Under the pieces are notes generated by a model that had not been told where the DNA came from, made no database searches, and saw only the letters and a list, made by a program, of their open reading frames with translations. A program made the translations under genes and the position numbers. A DNA stretch of 64,000 bases. Source: Incurvaria masculella. Lineage: Eukaryota > Arthropoda > Insecta > Lepidoptera > Incurvariidae. The stretch is taken from contig OX335651.1 of the NCBI GenBank assembly GCA_946894095.1, positions 5,602,501-5,666,500 of the forward strand, read 5' to 3'. Below, in pieces: positions 10,944-22,172 of this stretch. Numbering within the stretch: position 1 is the first letter of the stretch; the number at the start of each line of letters is the position of its first letter.

Positions 10944-12282
10944 CTCCTACGCTTGCCATTAATGCATCAATTATGGTGCGATTAAACCTCTCCACTTGGC
11001 CGTTGGCCCTAGGCGACGCGACTGCATTTAGTATGAGTCTGATACCTGCGTCATTGGTAAAATCCTTAAAAGCCTTGCTAGTAAAGGCAGATCCCCGGTC
11101 GCTGATTATCCTTGCGGGATAACCAAAAGTGTGACAGAATCTGTTTAAAGCTGCTATGGCAGACTTAGAATTCGTGCTGGCTACTGCCTCAAGGCAAATA
11201 AATTTCGTAAACCCATCAATTATGGCAAAAATGAATGTTTTACCGGAAGGGCTCCGGCAAAAGGGACCCAAATGATCAATGTGGATTGTGTGCAAAGGGG
11301 TTGGCTCCTTGGAGATTGGGTGGAGCATACCGGGTTGTTTCCCTGTAGGTTGCTTGGTAAATTGACAAGCTAAGCAGCTCTTCACATACTTTTCCACAAA
11401 ATGTCGCATCTTGGCAAACCAGTACTTTTCCTTAAGGGATTTTAAGCATTTTTCAAAGCCTGGATGACCATGGTCATCATGATAAGTTTTCACGATGTGC
11501 CATTTTGCACCTTTCGGGATCACTGGGACAGGCTTTCCGTCCACTACCCGGCACAACCTGTCTTCGATCAAACAATAGTCCTTGGATAATCCATCCTTCT
11601 TGTTCCTTCCTGTTTTTAGTTCGAGCTTGAGATTTCTTATCAGTTCCTTTATGCTTTCGTCCTCTTCCTGCAACACATCCACTAGTTCCTTTTCTTGGAC
11701 ATGCTGCAGATTTATCGGATTTCTGCTGAGGGCATCGACGTGAGTCATAGAGGTACCTGGTCGGTGTTCAACGTCAAAGTCGTACTCTTGGAGATCTAGC
11801 CACCATCTCGCAATCCTAGGGGAGAGGTCCCGTTTGGACCATGCCAGTCGTAGGGCAGAACAATCAGTGACCAGGCAGAATTTAATTCCCGTCAAATAAA
11901 TCCTAAATTTCTGGATTGCAAAGACCACTGCTAGTGCCTCCAGTTCAAAACTGTGATAGATCTGTTCGGTGGTAGATGTCTGGCGACTAGCGTAGGCCAC
12001 AGGTTTAAATGCAACACCACCATGGTCCTTTTGCATGAGTACACCGGCCAAACCCACCTTCGACGCGTCCGTGTGAACTTGGGTTTCTAACTTTGGGTCA
12101 TATATGGCCAGCACGGGTATCGATGTCAATATTTCCTTTAAGGTTGAGACCGCCTGGACTTGTGGTTCCGCCCATTGCCATGGTTGGTTCTGTTTAGTAA
12201 GCTGCGTCAAAGGTTTAGCGATGGTAGCAAACTCCTGCTTCGAGTAGTCCATTGATGATCTCTCTAACTGTTTCCCTTTCAC
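10888..12282 (-). pseudogene. Gypsy RNase H and integrase core, RT palm deleted
   Basis: The first part starts at the RT thumb end (FATIAKPLTQLT). RNase H follows with its acidic residues in HTDAS, FELEAL, VTDCSA and HVDALSR. The integrase has the zinc-binding H-H-C-C set (DDHGHPG ... CLACQ) and the DDE triad (HIDHLGP, SDRGSAF, QVERFN) in place. There is no RT fingers/palm and no YxDD box. The frame differs from the gag-protease frame upstream, so even a fused polyprotein would not read across the junction at about 12225-12245. The frame ends in a shifted tail after GDDYK. Confidence 0.9.
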
Positions 12283-13564
12283 TGTACGATAGCCTGTACG
12301 GGCGACGGTTGATAATTTGATTGCTTGTTAGCTCTATATCCATTTCAATATTCGTGCCTCCTAGACGATTATTATTTTTAGCAAAGCATTCCCAAAACTC
12401 TTTGATCATATCTTCCAACTCTTGCCGCTCTAACTCGGTCAAATTTTTACCAACGGCGTAAGATGATTGTTTGACATTCTTGCCTTTCGCGCGGGCTACG
12501 CACTGTCCTTCCTTTAGTAATAATACATTCTTGGTTAAGTTTACTGCTATTATCACGGCTCTGCCGTCTCTCATTTCCACAGTCTCCATCGGAACATCAA
12601 GTTCGGCCTGAGGTTTCCGGTGCTCAGTTGGTATCACGTCAAGGGTACGTGTCGTTAGTTCTCCAGACATAACCTCGATCTGGTTTAGTCCAGGATTTAG
12701 AGACGTGTCACTTTCCAATCTTAGCTTGATCTTTGAAATATTTTCAAATAGTTCAGGTACCGTCTTTAAAATAGATTTATCCAAGAAACAGAGTGCATCT
12801 GTTGTTTTCCAGACAACTACATCCTCAGCATCCGTAAAAGGTTGACCTACCAGTACATCATAATGTTGCGTGTCATCAGGAACCACCAACATTGGGCACC
12901 GTCGCTCAACTCCGTCAATTTTAAGTGTTGCCTCTGCTCTACCGACGGGTACGGTGACGGCGCCACCGTAACCCTTAATAACCGTTTTGCACTGCTTATC
13001 GATGTAGATGTTGAGCGTATTAGCCACTGATTCCTTAATAGTGTTACAGGCGCTACCAAAGTCGATATAGGCCCTGCATTCAACGTTATTTACCAGAATG
13101 CCTTGGTGGTATTTTCCATCAGCTCTCTCTGGACTTACAGCCAGAACTTTCTTCACTGACGAATTTTCTTTTAACACCTGATTAAAGCGTTGTCGTTTTC
13201 TACACTCTTCTACTGTATGTCCTTGAGCCCGGCAGTAAGAACATTTCTTTGTTTGGTTCTTCTTAGTAAAACAGTCTGATTCCAGATGTCCAATCCTCTT
13301 GCAATAGTGGCACCGTCTTTCTTCTCGATTTTCTTTATCAGATGTCCTTTCCTGCCCTATCTTCTTGGTCCTACACATGTTCGCTTTGTGGCCCTTTTTG
13401 CCACAGTTGTAACACGCGCCCATTGAGCGCCCTGATGTGTCTCTGCCGTCTCTTATATTTCTGTCCACCACATTGCGGTGCGAGTTGGCTGGAATACTGG
13501 CTAAGTAATTGAGTAATGCCGCCGTATCACGGCATCCAGCTGACACTGCCCCTACTTCCACCAA
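12215..13564 (-). pseudogene. Gypsy zinc knuckles, aspartic protease and RT stub
   Basis: Three CX2CX4HX4C knuckles stand in a row (CYNCGKKGHKANMC, CHYCKRIGHLESDC, CSYCRAQGHTVEEC), so this is the nucleocapsid end of gag fused to protease. The protease catalytic loop reads YIDFGSACN, a DFG variant where DTG/DSG is standard; a large residue at this position (for example DLG) is known to me from arthropod Gypsy elements, so it need not be inactivating. VLVGQPF marks the second conserved protease strand. The frame then runs to the first RT helix (RRPYRLSYSER ... GLLEAGV) and breaks off at the deletion junction. It overlaps gag by 38 nt in a different frame, which may be a programmed shift or decay. 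Confidence 0.9.
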
Positions 13565-14267
13565 CTTGTTGCCTAATAATGGCTTCGGTAATCAGTTCGT
13601 CCGTCAGGCCGCATGACATGCCCAGGTTCAACTTCTCATAGTAAAATCTTATGGAGTCTTCGTCTGTGGTCTTTATTCTGTTAACTAATTCTCGGATCAT
13701 CGTCAGCTTATTTTTCATGAAAGGGAAAGCTTTAATAATTCGGGTCTTCCATTCTTCCCACGTTGTTTCAAAGAACTGCAATGTTTCGTACCACGACTTT
13801 GCGTATCCACGAAGCTTGGATGTGCAGTTACATATCATGGTTTTTTCGTCCCATCCGTACATAGTACCTATATTTTCAATATTACGCAACCAGTGTTCCA
13901 CCGTTACATTAGACATTTTCGGGTCGAATTCCGGCACTACATCGTTCCTTCCCACATAACGTACAACTGAGACATTGTTGGTGCTTGTACTCGCCTCTTG
14001 CGCCGCTCTGAAAGATGGTGTAGTAGGCTTAGATGTCGGTCCCGTTGTTGCGGCCGATGTACCAATAGACGAGGAGTCGTGATAATTGTTTGTCTTCCTT
14101 AACTGTTTTATAAGTCCTTCGAGTGCGACGATTCTTTCTTTGTCGTTTAAACGATCACGTGATCGATCTGAGATGCGACGTCTGCACGTGTCATCTGTAG
14201 ATGTCTCTGAAGAAGACGATGAACTGCTTACTCGACGTTTTCGTCGTTTACCGTGGTGACGCCCCAT
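13527..14267 (-). CDS. gag: Gypsy gag, capsid part
   Basis: This is a 246-residue frame. A basic, serine-rich head (residues 1-40, RKRR then a run of seven Ser) is followed by a linker rich in Thr/Ser and a capsid domain from about residue 120 (FDPKMSNVTVEHWLRNIE, GYAKSWYETL, TWEEWKTRIIKAF, YYEKLNLG), a pattern of the retrotransposon gag family. The frame stops at 13527 inside the start of the zinc-knuckle frame. The ATG at 14265-14267 comes after a leader of about 800 nt from the 5' LTR. Confidence 0.85.
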   Translation of the reverse strand: MGRHHGKRRKRRVSSSSSSSETSTDDTCRRRISDRSRDRLNDKERIVALEGLIKQLRKTNNYHDSSSIGTSAATTGPTSKPTTPSFRAAQEASTSTNNVSVVRYVGRNDVVPEFDPKMSNVTVEHWLRNIENIGTMYGWDEKTMICNCTSKLRGYAKSWYETLQFFETTWEEWKTRIIKAFPFMKNKLTMIRELVNRIKTTDEDSIRFYYEKLNLGMSCGLTDELITEAIIRQQVGGSRGSVSWMP

Positions 14268-15063
14268 TTTCGTTAGGTTGTTAAGTATTAATTAATTAAT
14301 ATAACTTTAGTAAAGTTGATGACCTTTTAGAGTCTTAATCAAAAACTACAACCACAAAAGTAAACTGTCACACTGATAATTAAATTTAAATGTTTGATAA
14401 TTTGAACGTTCTCACCAGATAGACAACTATGTCTATGTAACTTGAATGTGGGTAGGTATATGCCGACTGCCAACCGTGCGCTATACGTCCGTCCGACGGC
14501 GGGTGGCGCCAAATGCACGCGAGCTTTCGCGCGCCTCGCGCCGAGTGCGGCACCGGCTGCTCACGACCGGCGGTCCTTGATTTGCTCCACAGCACCTTAT
14601 GCGTTCGCCGCGCACTCGCGCCTGCTGATGCACAGTTGAAGTCGACGTTGCCGCTTGACACACTGATCTCACAGTCCACGTCGTCGCTGCCCCCGCCCCG
14701 AGGCGCTATATTACTAACGTCTCTCGGATCGCTACTCGACACAGGAATAATAATATTACGTGCGCGCACAACATATACCTACTGGCCCGAAGCAGGGCGC
14801 CACTCAAGTCATAAACAGCACACACGCTACACAAAAGGTCACTCAGCCAATATAATATCGTAGTCAGTTCAGATCTTTAACTCCCTGGTTAGGTATTCGC
14901 GCGCACTCACTATTTACACAACAGGACGCTGCGCGACGCATGCGACGCAATATGGCCGCCCGCTTCGCGCCGACACGGCGGGTAACGCCTCGCCGGTATT
15001 GACTCTAACGAACGCGGCACAAGTTCACACTGCGCTTACACTAGTTCAGATCCCTCTTCTGAT
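14268..15063 (-). other. Gypsy 5' leader
   Basis: Non-coding leader between the 5' LTR and gag on the element strand. It is much richer in G+C than its surroundings between about 14470 and 14960, with many CpGs. The overlapping open frames here on both strands reflect that composition. Directly after the LTR the element strand reads ATCAGAAGAGGGATC, with no TGG, so the usual tRNA primer site is not evident. Confidence 0.7.
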
Positions 15064-15231
15064 TGTTAAAACACCAAATAAACCACTGATAATACCGATA
15101 TTGTTTATTAATATAATAAGCGAATACATTTATGTCAACAACTCGACAACCGGCGTTGGACTGAAGAGAGAGGGAAGCAGCGGGTCACGTGGTACGATGT
15201 TCGTTCGGGCTGCCTCCGAATTCGTCTAACA
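15064..15231 (-). repeat. 5' LTR of the Gypsy element
   Basis: 168 bp, bounded by TG/CA, identical by eye to the other LTR. CTAG follows at 15232-15235 and pairs with CTAG at 9678-9681 as the target site duplication. Confidence 0.93.
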
Positions 15232-15235
15232 CTAG

Positions 15236-18200
15236 GTAGGGATTCATATCTCTTATATTTAGGTTTTTCCATCCGATTTCGATGCTAGTTATTTACTTGA
15301 ACTGTAGGACTACTTAGCATTACGCTAAATCGCCAGCGGTGCGACCAGTGGGATAAAATGCTTATTAATCGAGAACCAATTATCCGATTTAGTTGGGATT
15401 TATCTAGCCTGATTCTACTTCAAACTTAAAGGCTATATAATATAACGCTTCATTACCAGAGAGGTAAGTAGTGAGTGTTAAATTCTTGTAACTTGCGAAC
15501 TACTCAGCTGATTTATATGTGTATTTTATCAAAGAATGTAATATTTGGGCCAGGTTCGGGAATGGTTACCGTTTTCAATGTTGAGGCTGGCTGTGGTTTG
15601 GAGTCCACGTAAAACTTTAGGTGCAGTGGCAGTTCAGAAAGATTCTGGCGGCACATACGTTTGCACAAATGCCACCAAATGTTTATGAAGCTCTAAATAG
15701 GAATGTTTGGATGTTTCTTATTAAATCATACCGTATTGTCTCAAACGACCTTGATTATATTTAGTAGATGATTACGTTGTTCGGCACCAGCCTTTTGAAC
15801 CAGCGCTTTGGGTTACTTTTTATCAAGGAAATACTTCAGCCTGACTTCAGTCTAAAACGATACTAACCCGAGCGGAGCCGGGTACCGCAGCTAGTATTAT
15901 AATAAGACGTCAGATACATAAAGACTGTAAATAAATAGCGCATTATTGCCGATTTTTCCATTGTTAATTCAATGCGATTGAGTGGTGTAGAATAAAAAAA
16001 CAGTCTTCTTCATAAAATTGTCTATCGAAATTGCATTTCTTCACTTTCAAAGACAGCTCTAATTATTAATTTTTAACACTTTCATAGTTAACGTTAAGAA
16101 TCAATAACATCTATATTGAATGTGTTTTTTGCGTACGGAAAATTCACTTCAGTGGATCAGCCTTTGATTCTACACCCATCGATTGTTTCAAACCGAACAA
16201 GAAAACCTTCAGTATGAAGCGAACATCAGTATTTTGTCATGTTTCAACGACACGTACGTACACGTAAGAGCTTTACAGGACCCTATTTAGTGCAACGACA
16301 TTCTATGTTGGGCGCCTCGAATTCCTAAGCGAACTAAATACAGTTAGAACTTTCCCACTAACTCGTGCCTTCGCTGCCGCCATACGAATGCGTTACGATT
16401 GCCCCCCTTCCGTGCTCGATGCGTAGTGGCTGGTTCTTACGATCAACAGGCCTATTCCTGCAATTCCGTAATCAGGAATCAGGAATCCTGAGTCTAGAAA
16501 ACCCCTTTTATAGCGGTTTTCAAAGCGGATTACAGAATGCCAGGAATAGGCATGCTCCACGGGTAGAAATACCTAGCTGAGGTTGTTCTCGAAAAAAACT
16601 AAGCAGTAGCAAACTTACATGTTTATGCAAACTCCTGGTACATCTTAACTACAAGCTCTATAAATCTACCTATATCACAGATATATTGCAGCCATATGCA
16701 TCGTTAACTGTCACAATACGGCTATGACCACTGAGAGCCGGTCGCCTGAGCTATAAAGGCTTTTAGCTATTATATGGTTCTGTAACGAATGTACTCAATA
16801 GTTGAAACGTTTATTGTAGTTGCGACATTTCCGTCAACCAATAAGCCATTTATTTCGACTATAGGTTTCCGTTTATTCGTTTATTTTCCTCCATAAACAT
16901 GTTTGCACATATTCTTGGATTTTATCGCGCACGAAGATGTATCGACAAGAAATTTCGCCTACAGTCAAAATAGGAATACGTTATACTATCTCTTTAAATT
17001 CTACCATATACAGGGCCAAGAGAGTAAGGGTTTTAGAGCAACGAGATTCTTGTATGAGAATCTAACCTAGAAAAAATAAATCTAAAATTCGAGTGTGCGT
17101 ACAGTGCCCTCGTCATCATTAATTCAAAGTTGTACCAAACTCATTATTTTATACTAGTTGGTGTACCCGGCTCCGCTCGGTTCAATGACGTTTTGGACTG
17201 ATGTCGAGCTGAATTTACACTAAAGGGGGTGCCCCATGAGTTTAATTTTCGCCACAAAAAGTAGCCTATGTCTTTCTGCAAGGTCCAGACTATCTCTAAA
17301 CTTGTTTGGCGGTTTAGGCGTGAAAACGCAACAGAGAAACAGACTGGGGGGCCATTCAGGGCAAGAGTGAGTTCGAATTCGTCACTAAATATCAACTCAC
17401 TTTTTTAAATAGTCAATGTTCCCACACTTCTTGAACATCATTACAGTTAGGTAAAAATCTGGTCAGTCCCGTAAATACGTTGGAAGTATAAATAACGGTT
17501 CCGTTATTTAAATAATAATATATTTCCCAGCTATTTTTAGGCTAACTCACTCCCGAACTCGAACTCACTCTTGCCCTGAATGGACCCCCAGAGCTCCTTT
17601 CGCATTTATAATCTGGATACACGCTTATAACGCTTATAACACGTAGTATTTATCAGAAAAAAACTATGCTACAAGTTTACCTGGTGTCGATTTATTAGTA
17701 TTCTTTAAAAATAATGAAAGAAAGAAAACATAACTTTAATAGGCAGCAAGCGAGCGGTGAAAATATAAGGAAATGTCCATTTTTCACTCAGGATTCCTTA
17801 ATACAATAGCACTATTACTCACTCTGTGACAATACTAAGCTTTCTGTGGTAGCATTATATTATTATAAACATCATTTATGAGCAAAAGATATTTTTGTAT
17901 GTAAATGACGACGCATAATTAATTAATTTGAAACCGATTCCGTGACAACTGAATTAACGCGAATTAATTTGTTATAAAATTAGCTATTGAACGCTATATA
18001 GGAGCGAGCATTACTGTCACATGCCCACGTGCATTTCAGGCGCATCAACACGCTATTTCCGGAACGCGCAGGCAGTGCCATCGAACTGCGATCGCGAATT
18101 CCAATCGTGTCGCATGCACAGCACCATGAGGCCAATATTCCGCCTATTCGTTTACAAACAGAACACACACTGCGGAATCCTCACTGAATCAGTAAATAAC

Positions 18201-18261
18201 ATCCGACCTATTCTTGGATATTAACTGATCGCTTATGGTGAGAAAGATGTAATTCCTGACC
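15236..18261. other. Gene-free stretch with old repeat fragments
   Basis: No exon recognised. Fragments with the block ACCCGGCTCCGCTCGG (about 15870-15895 in reverse and 17165-17180) resemble ends of a common lepidopteran repeat also glimpsed at 29110-29130. At about 16455-16560 the sequence is partly palindromic (GGAATCAGGAATCC, then CAGGAATAGG), suggesting a decayed foldback element. A match to 27720-27940 is possible but weak. Confidence 0.4.
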
Positions 18262-18470
18262 TTCCTCCATTAGACGTATATTACACACTCGGATTCAAAT
18301 TTTTTTCCGGCTAAGAGCCGACAAGAAACTTCGCCAGGTTTGTCATTTTACTATTATTATTTTTTCATTAATACTTACAAACTAGTTTGTACCATGATTG
18401 ATCGATTACTATTGCTCACAAATAATTCACATATACTTTGGTGAAGACAGATTAAAATTTATGATAACAT
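18262..18470 (-). repeat. Dispersed retroelement 3' end, minus copy
   Basis: This is the reverse-orientation relative of 2850-3080, sharing GAAGTTTCTTGTCGGCTCTT, GAGTGTGTAATATAC and the AACTAGTTTGTAAGTAT block. Its outer end lies at about 18262; the inner limit is uncertain. Confidence 0.6.
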
Positions 18471-18578
18471 TTTTATATTAATATACTAAGATAGCCTAAT
18501 TTTTGCCCCCTAAAAGCGAAATCCTTCATCCACGCCTGCGTGGGACAAGTATGTTTCTTTCTTTAACCTATTGCTAAA

Positions 18579-18944
18579 AAACCGGCCGAGTGCGAGTCCG
18601 ACTCGCACACGAAGGGTTCCGTACAAGATTTAACACAAAAAATCACGTTTAATAATAAAGAAATTAAAGGCCTTTAATTTGTATTTTTTATTTTACGGAT
18701 TTGTTAAAGCGGCAAAATAAATACTCACTGTGAAACTTTCAGCTACCTACCTATTACGGTTCACGAGATACAGCCCTGTGACAGACGGACGCACGGACGA
18801 ACGGACGGACGGACGGATGGATGGATAGATGGATGTACGGAGAGCGGAGGCTTTCAAATCAAATCAAATTTTATTTTATAAAGGTACAGTAGAAAAAGTT
18901 AGTAATAGGGTTCCGTTGGCACCCTTTTGGTACGGAACCCTAAA
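18579..18944 (+). mobile_element. CCGTACC-type interspersed element (family A), copy 1
   Basis: It begins AAAACCGGCCGAGTGCGAGT, has the subterminal inverted repeat GGGTTCCGTAC near the start and GGTACGGAACCCTAAAAA at the end, and a GACG/GGAC microsatellite (18783-18822) after CACGAGATACAGCC. A stretch of unrelated A/T-rich sequence separates the microsatellite from GTTAGTAATAGGGTTCCG. It is non-coding and belongs to the family seen at 27100, 30985, 32616, 35636, 39248 and 55055. Confidence 0.8.
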
Positions 18945-19861
18945 AAGCAGGCACCGCCGCAAGCACAGAACAAAGAAGGGTTCTTTTTGTTCTGTGGCCG
19001 CAAGTATACATCCTCTGTTGCAATACTAAATGCTGGAAGAAAAACCAGAATGTCAGCGTGGCACGGTGATATTTTTAAGACGACACAGCGAGCTCAAAAG
19101 CTAACGAGTTTGAACCAATAATCATTACAATCAGTCAGGGCAATAGAAAGTAATGCGTGAACAAGGTCAAAACACATACAATGATATGTCGGTTAAAATC
19201 AAAGTGAACTGAGGCTATTTCGAGAAAAACCACTAATAATCTAACAAAACCAGCTCACTAGTAGCGACCATCGCAGTAGGTTATCGTTTATTGGCTTATT
19301 GAGCGAGTAATCGTTGGGAATAACAACCGCAATACTTCTTTATGAACAATAAAATACATAAAGGGGTTTATTTTATGCTTTCACAGACGTCACTGAATGC
19401 GTCATTCTTCGAACGCTTGCTGCTCGGCGAGGCAGTGGTTCGGGAAGCCTGGAGTGTTACCATGGTAAAGTACCAAGAGGCCCTGGGTATTTTGGGGGTA
19501 ATTTTATTGTTGCCTCAGCAAATAAACACCCGTTAAAAAATCTAAATAGCAGAATTTCGACTATTATCTAGAGTATGATGCCAAAGTGGTTTTAATTTTA
19601 TGCATTTATTGTTTAAAAAAACCGTTTTTAAACACCTATTACTGGGTTTTAGGTAATATTCTAGTTTAGTTCACCGGAGCTTTAGACAATTTTCTTTTTT
19701 ATGGTACAAGATCACATCTTTATCCAGTTTAATAAGCGGGAAACATTTATGAATTCGCGTTAAAAAATGATTTTATAAATCAAAAACATAACTTTCGCTT
19801 TCTTCAAGCTGCGAATTCGATTTTAACAACAGTTTTTCCGCTGGACTCAGTTAAAGTGACT

Positions 19862-20045
19862 CTCCGGGTGAACAGGCAAGTGATTGATTCGATTTGACGT
19901 TTAGTTGCATTTCGTACCATACTAACTGTCAAACGACGTGTTATTCGGCCAAGTGAACTGAAATTTACCAATTAGAATGGTACGAAATGCAACTAAATGT
20001 CAGAATTAATCAGCTAAACGTCAGAATCAATCACTCGGCGAGTTA
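19862..20045. mobile_element. Foldback MITE with GGGTGAACAGGC termini, copy 1
   Basis: The two halves are long imperfect inverted repeats: GTGATTGATTC...GACGTTTAGTTGCATTTCGTACC on the left and its complement on the right (GGTACGAAATGCAACTAAATGTC ... GAATCAATCACTCGG, in pieces). A second copy lies at 26725-26919 with the same middle block AAGTGAACTGAAATT. There is no coding capacity. The superfamily is not clear. Confidence 0.7.
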
Positions 20046-20196
20046 AATTACCATGGTAAACCCGGAGAAACCAATTCCGTGTGGTCTAGTCAACTCGTCA
20101 GGCTTTATCGATTCCGTGCGAGTAGATTCGCGTAACGCAATGTTTGCTAAGAGGATAGCACAGCTGGAGTGGAAATTGGATGGACGTAATGACGCG

Positions 20197-20235
20197 CACA
20201 GTACAAAACACAGCTGTCGTGTGTTTTGTACTGTG
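20197..20235. repeat. Perfect 16-bp hairpin
   Basis: CACAGTACAAAACACA at 20197-20212 is the exact complement of 20220-20235, with a 7-nt loop. No promoter or RNA gene signal is seen next to it. Confidence 0.75.
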
Positions 20236-20950
20236 TTTGATCACTTTTAATAAAATAGGAGGCCTAGGCTTTAATTAAGATTATTAACATTATATTACAG
20301 AATTGCGCTGCTGACACGTTTGCCGAAACGAGTCAGCGAGATTGAAATTGGGAGTTTGAGAGTTTTATGCCATGTTTTATGGTTCAACTATGAAATCATG
20401 TTGCCAAAATGTCTCATATATAATCGAGACCATCTGCTCTGCGGACTACTGAAATTTAGGGGCAGTGAAACAAATGTGGTCCAGTAAATGACAAATTTTT
20501 ATATGACCCCAAGGTCACACGCCAAAGAGGAAGGTCAAAGATTGGTCGCCAACGCTTTGAGAGGAAGCTCCTAGTGACTCTGAACTACAATCGGAGGTAA
20601 TGTTGTTTACCTTTCATGCTAACCCATCTGTAGTAGTATTTACATATTGTAGTAAGTATTTACTTTTTCCATTTAGTTACTGTAGTAAGTATTTACTTTT
20701 TCCATACGAGCACGTAGTTTTTTTTCAGTGAACATAATACATGCGCTGAATCAACCATGAAGCCGTTACAGTAATTGTTTTTTATTCACATTTTAAAATC
20801 AATTCAGAACTGGCCGATATTTGTAAATTAGATAATAGAATGGAGAAATAGCGCAGTTGTCTTTCGTTCCGCAATAAATTTGTGCCAGGGACAATTTAAT
20901 GACAAAAATATTTTAATTTGAATACTGAAAAGCAAAAAATCTGGTATTAA

Positions 20951-21500
20951 GGTGGCCCATCCCGCTCAACTCCCCATACAAATGGGGAAAGAAGATCACG
21001 CCCATATTTCTTGTCAGAGATCCCAAATTTTGCTCAAAAAAGCTTTATTTGATCGAACTAGATGTCTGATGACCGTTGGCATTGTAAAATTGTGGTTGGT
21101 TTCTAAGTTATAGGGTCCGAAAGTTCGAATTTTTCGCGCATTTTACCTATACAATAACTTTGGAGGTGGATTATGCAATGATAAAGTAAGAACATCTTAA
21201 AAAGATTAAACATCAGACTTAGCTTATTTAATCAAGATTTATAATCTATTTGGTTTTTGTTAGATTTTTGACTACAGTGGTTGTGGTTTACTTTTCGCTA
21301 TAAGTCGTTTTGTAATTAAAATTTTCGTAAATCGTACCAAATCATACACTATGTAGGTACATTGTTTTTTTTGTGGACATGTTGCATCTTCCTCATCACG
21401 GAGCCTGTCTTTTTCTTGGAAACAGATAAGGTCCCAGAGCGCAACAGCACGGTTTTGTACCGTGCCCGCGAATGAGTTAGTCCCGCCGGGTTGGGCCACC
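20951..21500 (+). mobile_element. TTAA-flanked MITE, copy 1
   Basis: The termini GGTGGCCCA (left) and TGGGCCACC (right) are inverted repeats, and the element sits between two TTAA (20947-20950 and 21501-21504). It is 550 bp and non-coding; the 75-codon minus frame at its right end is not conserved as a protein in the other copies. The shared interior includes TTGGCATTGTAAAATT and ACAGCACGGTTTTGTACCGT. A TTAA target is the hallmark of piggyBac-like elements, so a piggyBac MITE is the best guess. Confidence 0.88.
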
Positions 21501-21504
21501 TTAA

Positions 21505-22018
21505 CGATAGGTTTAATGCAAAATCATAAATAATATAAGTTAAAGACGCGCAGCATACTGAATACCCTCTCGTCTCGCCAGCGGAGACTGCTCGGCTCGC
21601 CCGTGCACAGGTAGCAGAGCAAGTGTTGCAACATTTGACCTAATCATAACTCCAAAAGCCTTCAACGTTGAAAGCAAGAGTCGTCGTTCCATTTACTTTC
21701 GCTTTTACCGACGAACCTCAATGCGACCGGAGCGGAGCGGCCGTCACCGCTGAACCACTTACATATCTCCAACTTCGATCTAATTGGAGTCACATCCTTT
21801 ATATGGCATCCGAGTGGACAGCCGACCAGACCGGGCCGCTGTCCTTAAAAGCACTCGCTCGTTAACGTAATTATCGACTAAATACACACGTCGTCGAGCT
21901 GAAGGTCAGCCAAATTTTTGGCTTGAAAGGGTGTTTGCACACCAAACAAGGCTCATCTCACGTCCGCGGAACCTATCGAATTCGGCTGTTGACTCGGAGC
22001 GACGCCGCCGCCGCTCAC
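21505..22018. other. Sequence beside a GC-rich island, no gene recognised
   Basis: Moderately GC-rich with several CpGs between 21560 and 21860. If the minus-strand exon at 22019-22172 is real, this is the start of its first intron. A plus-strand frame at 21668-21865 shows no familiar motif. Confidence 0.35.
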
Positions 22019-22172
22019 ACGCTCCAGAATACCAAAAGCGACGGTAGTTTGGCAACACATTTCTGCCGTCGCGGTTAGCTGCCGCCGCAACCTCCGCGTC
22101 CTCCGTGCTATGGCTTCCGCTCGATACAATTACACCACTAAAGCACACAAAAACAATAAGAATAAATCGCAT
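22019..22172 (-). CDS. Possible first coding exon with signal peptide
   Basis: From the ATG at 22170-22172 the minus strand encodes a short basic start and a hydrophobic stretch (MRFILIVFVCFSGVIVSSGS), a good signal peptide, followed by an acidic then Ala-rich segment (HSTEDAEVAAAANRDGRN). A consensus donor (CGT|GTGAGC) follows at 22018, giving 51 codons plus one base. The frame is also open 5' to about 22442, but that part is Arg/His-rich and typical of GC-rich non-coding DNA. No downstream exon was found, so the product is unknown; it would be secreted or membrane-bound. Confidence 0.35.

Larger units (their letters stand above)
9678..15235 (-). mobile_element. Ty3/Gypsy LTR retrotransposon, RT-deleted
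   Basis: A complete element boundary is visible: 168-bp LTRs beginning TG and ending CA at 9682-9849 (3' LTR) and 15064-15231 (5' LTR), identical by eye, flanked by the 4-bp duplication CTAG (9678-9681 and 15232-15235). Read on the minus strand the order is 5' LTR, leader of about 800 nt, gag, three zinc knuckles, aspartic protease, a stub of reverse transcriptase, RNase H, integrase with HHCC, DDE and GPY/F modules, a tandem array, 3' LTR. That order (integrase last) marks Ty3/Gypsy. The RT palm with its catalytic aspartates is missing, and the reading frame changes at three places, so this copy cannot make a working polymerase. No TGG-type tRNA primer site follows the 5' LTR clearly. Identical LTRs mean a recent insertion. 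Confidence 0.93.
18945..20946. other. Gene-free stretch with a MITE and a hairpin
   Basis: Apart from the foldback MITE at 19862-20045 and the hairpin at 20197-20235 I see nothing definite. The plus-strand frames around 19342-19536 and 20053-20250 are short and overlap repeat sequence. Confidence 0.4.

Noticed and set aside
14386..14863. Overlapping open frames on both strands in GC-rich DNA
   Set aside because: They lie in the non-coding leader of the Gypsy element, between the 5' LTR and gag.
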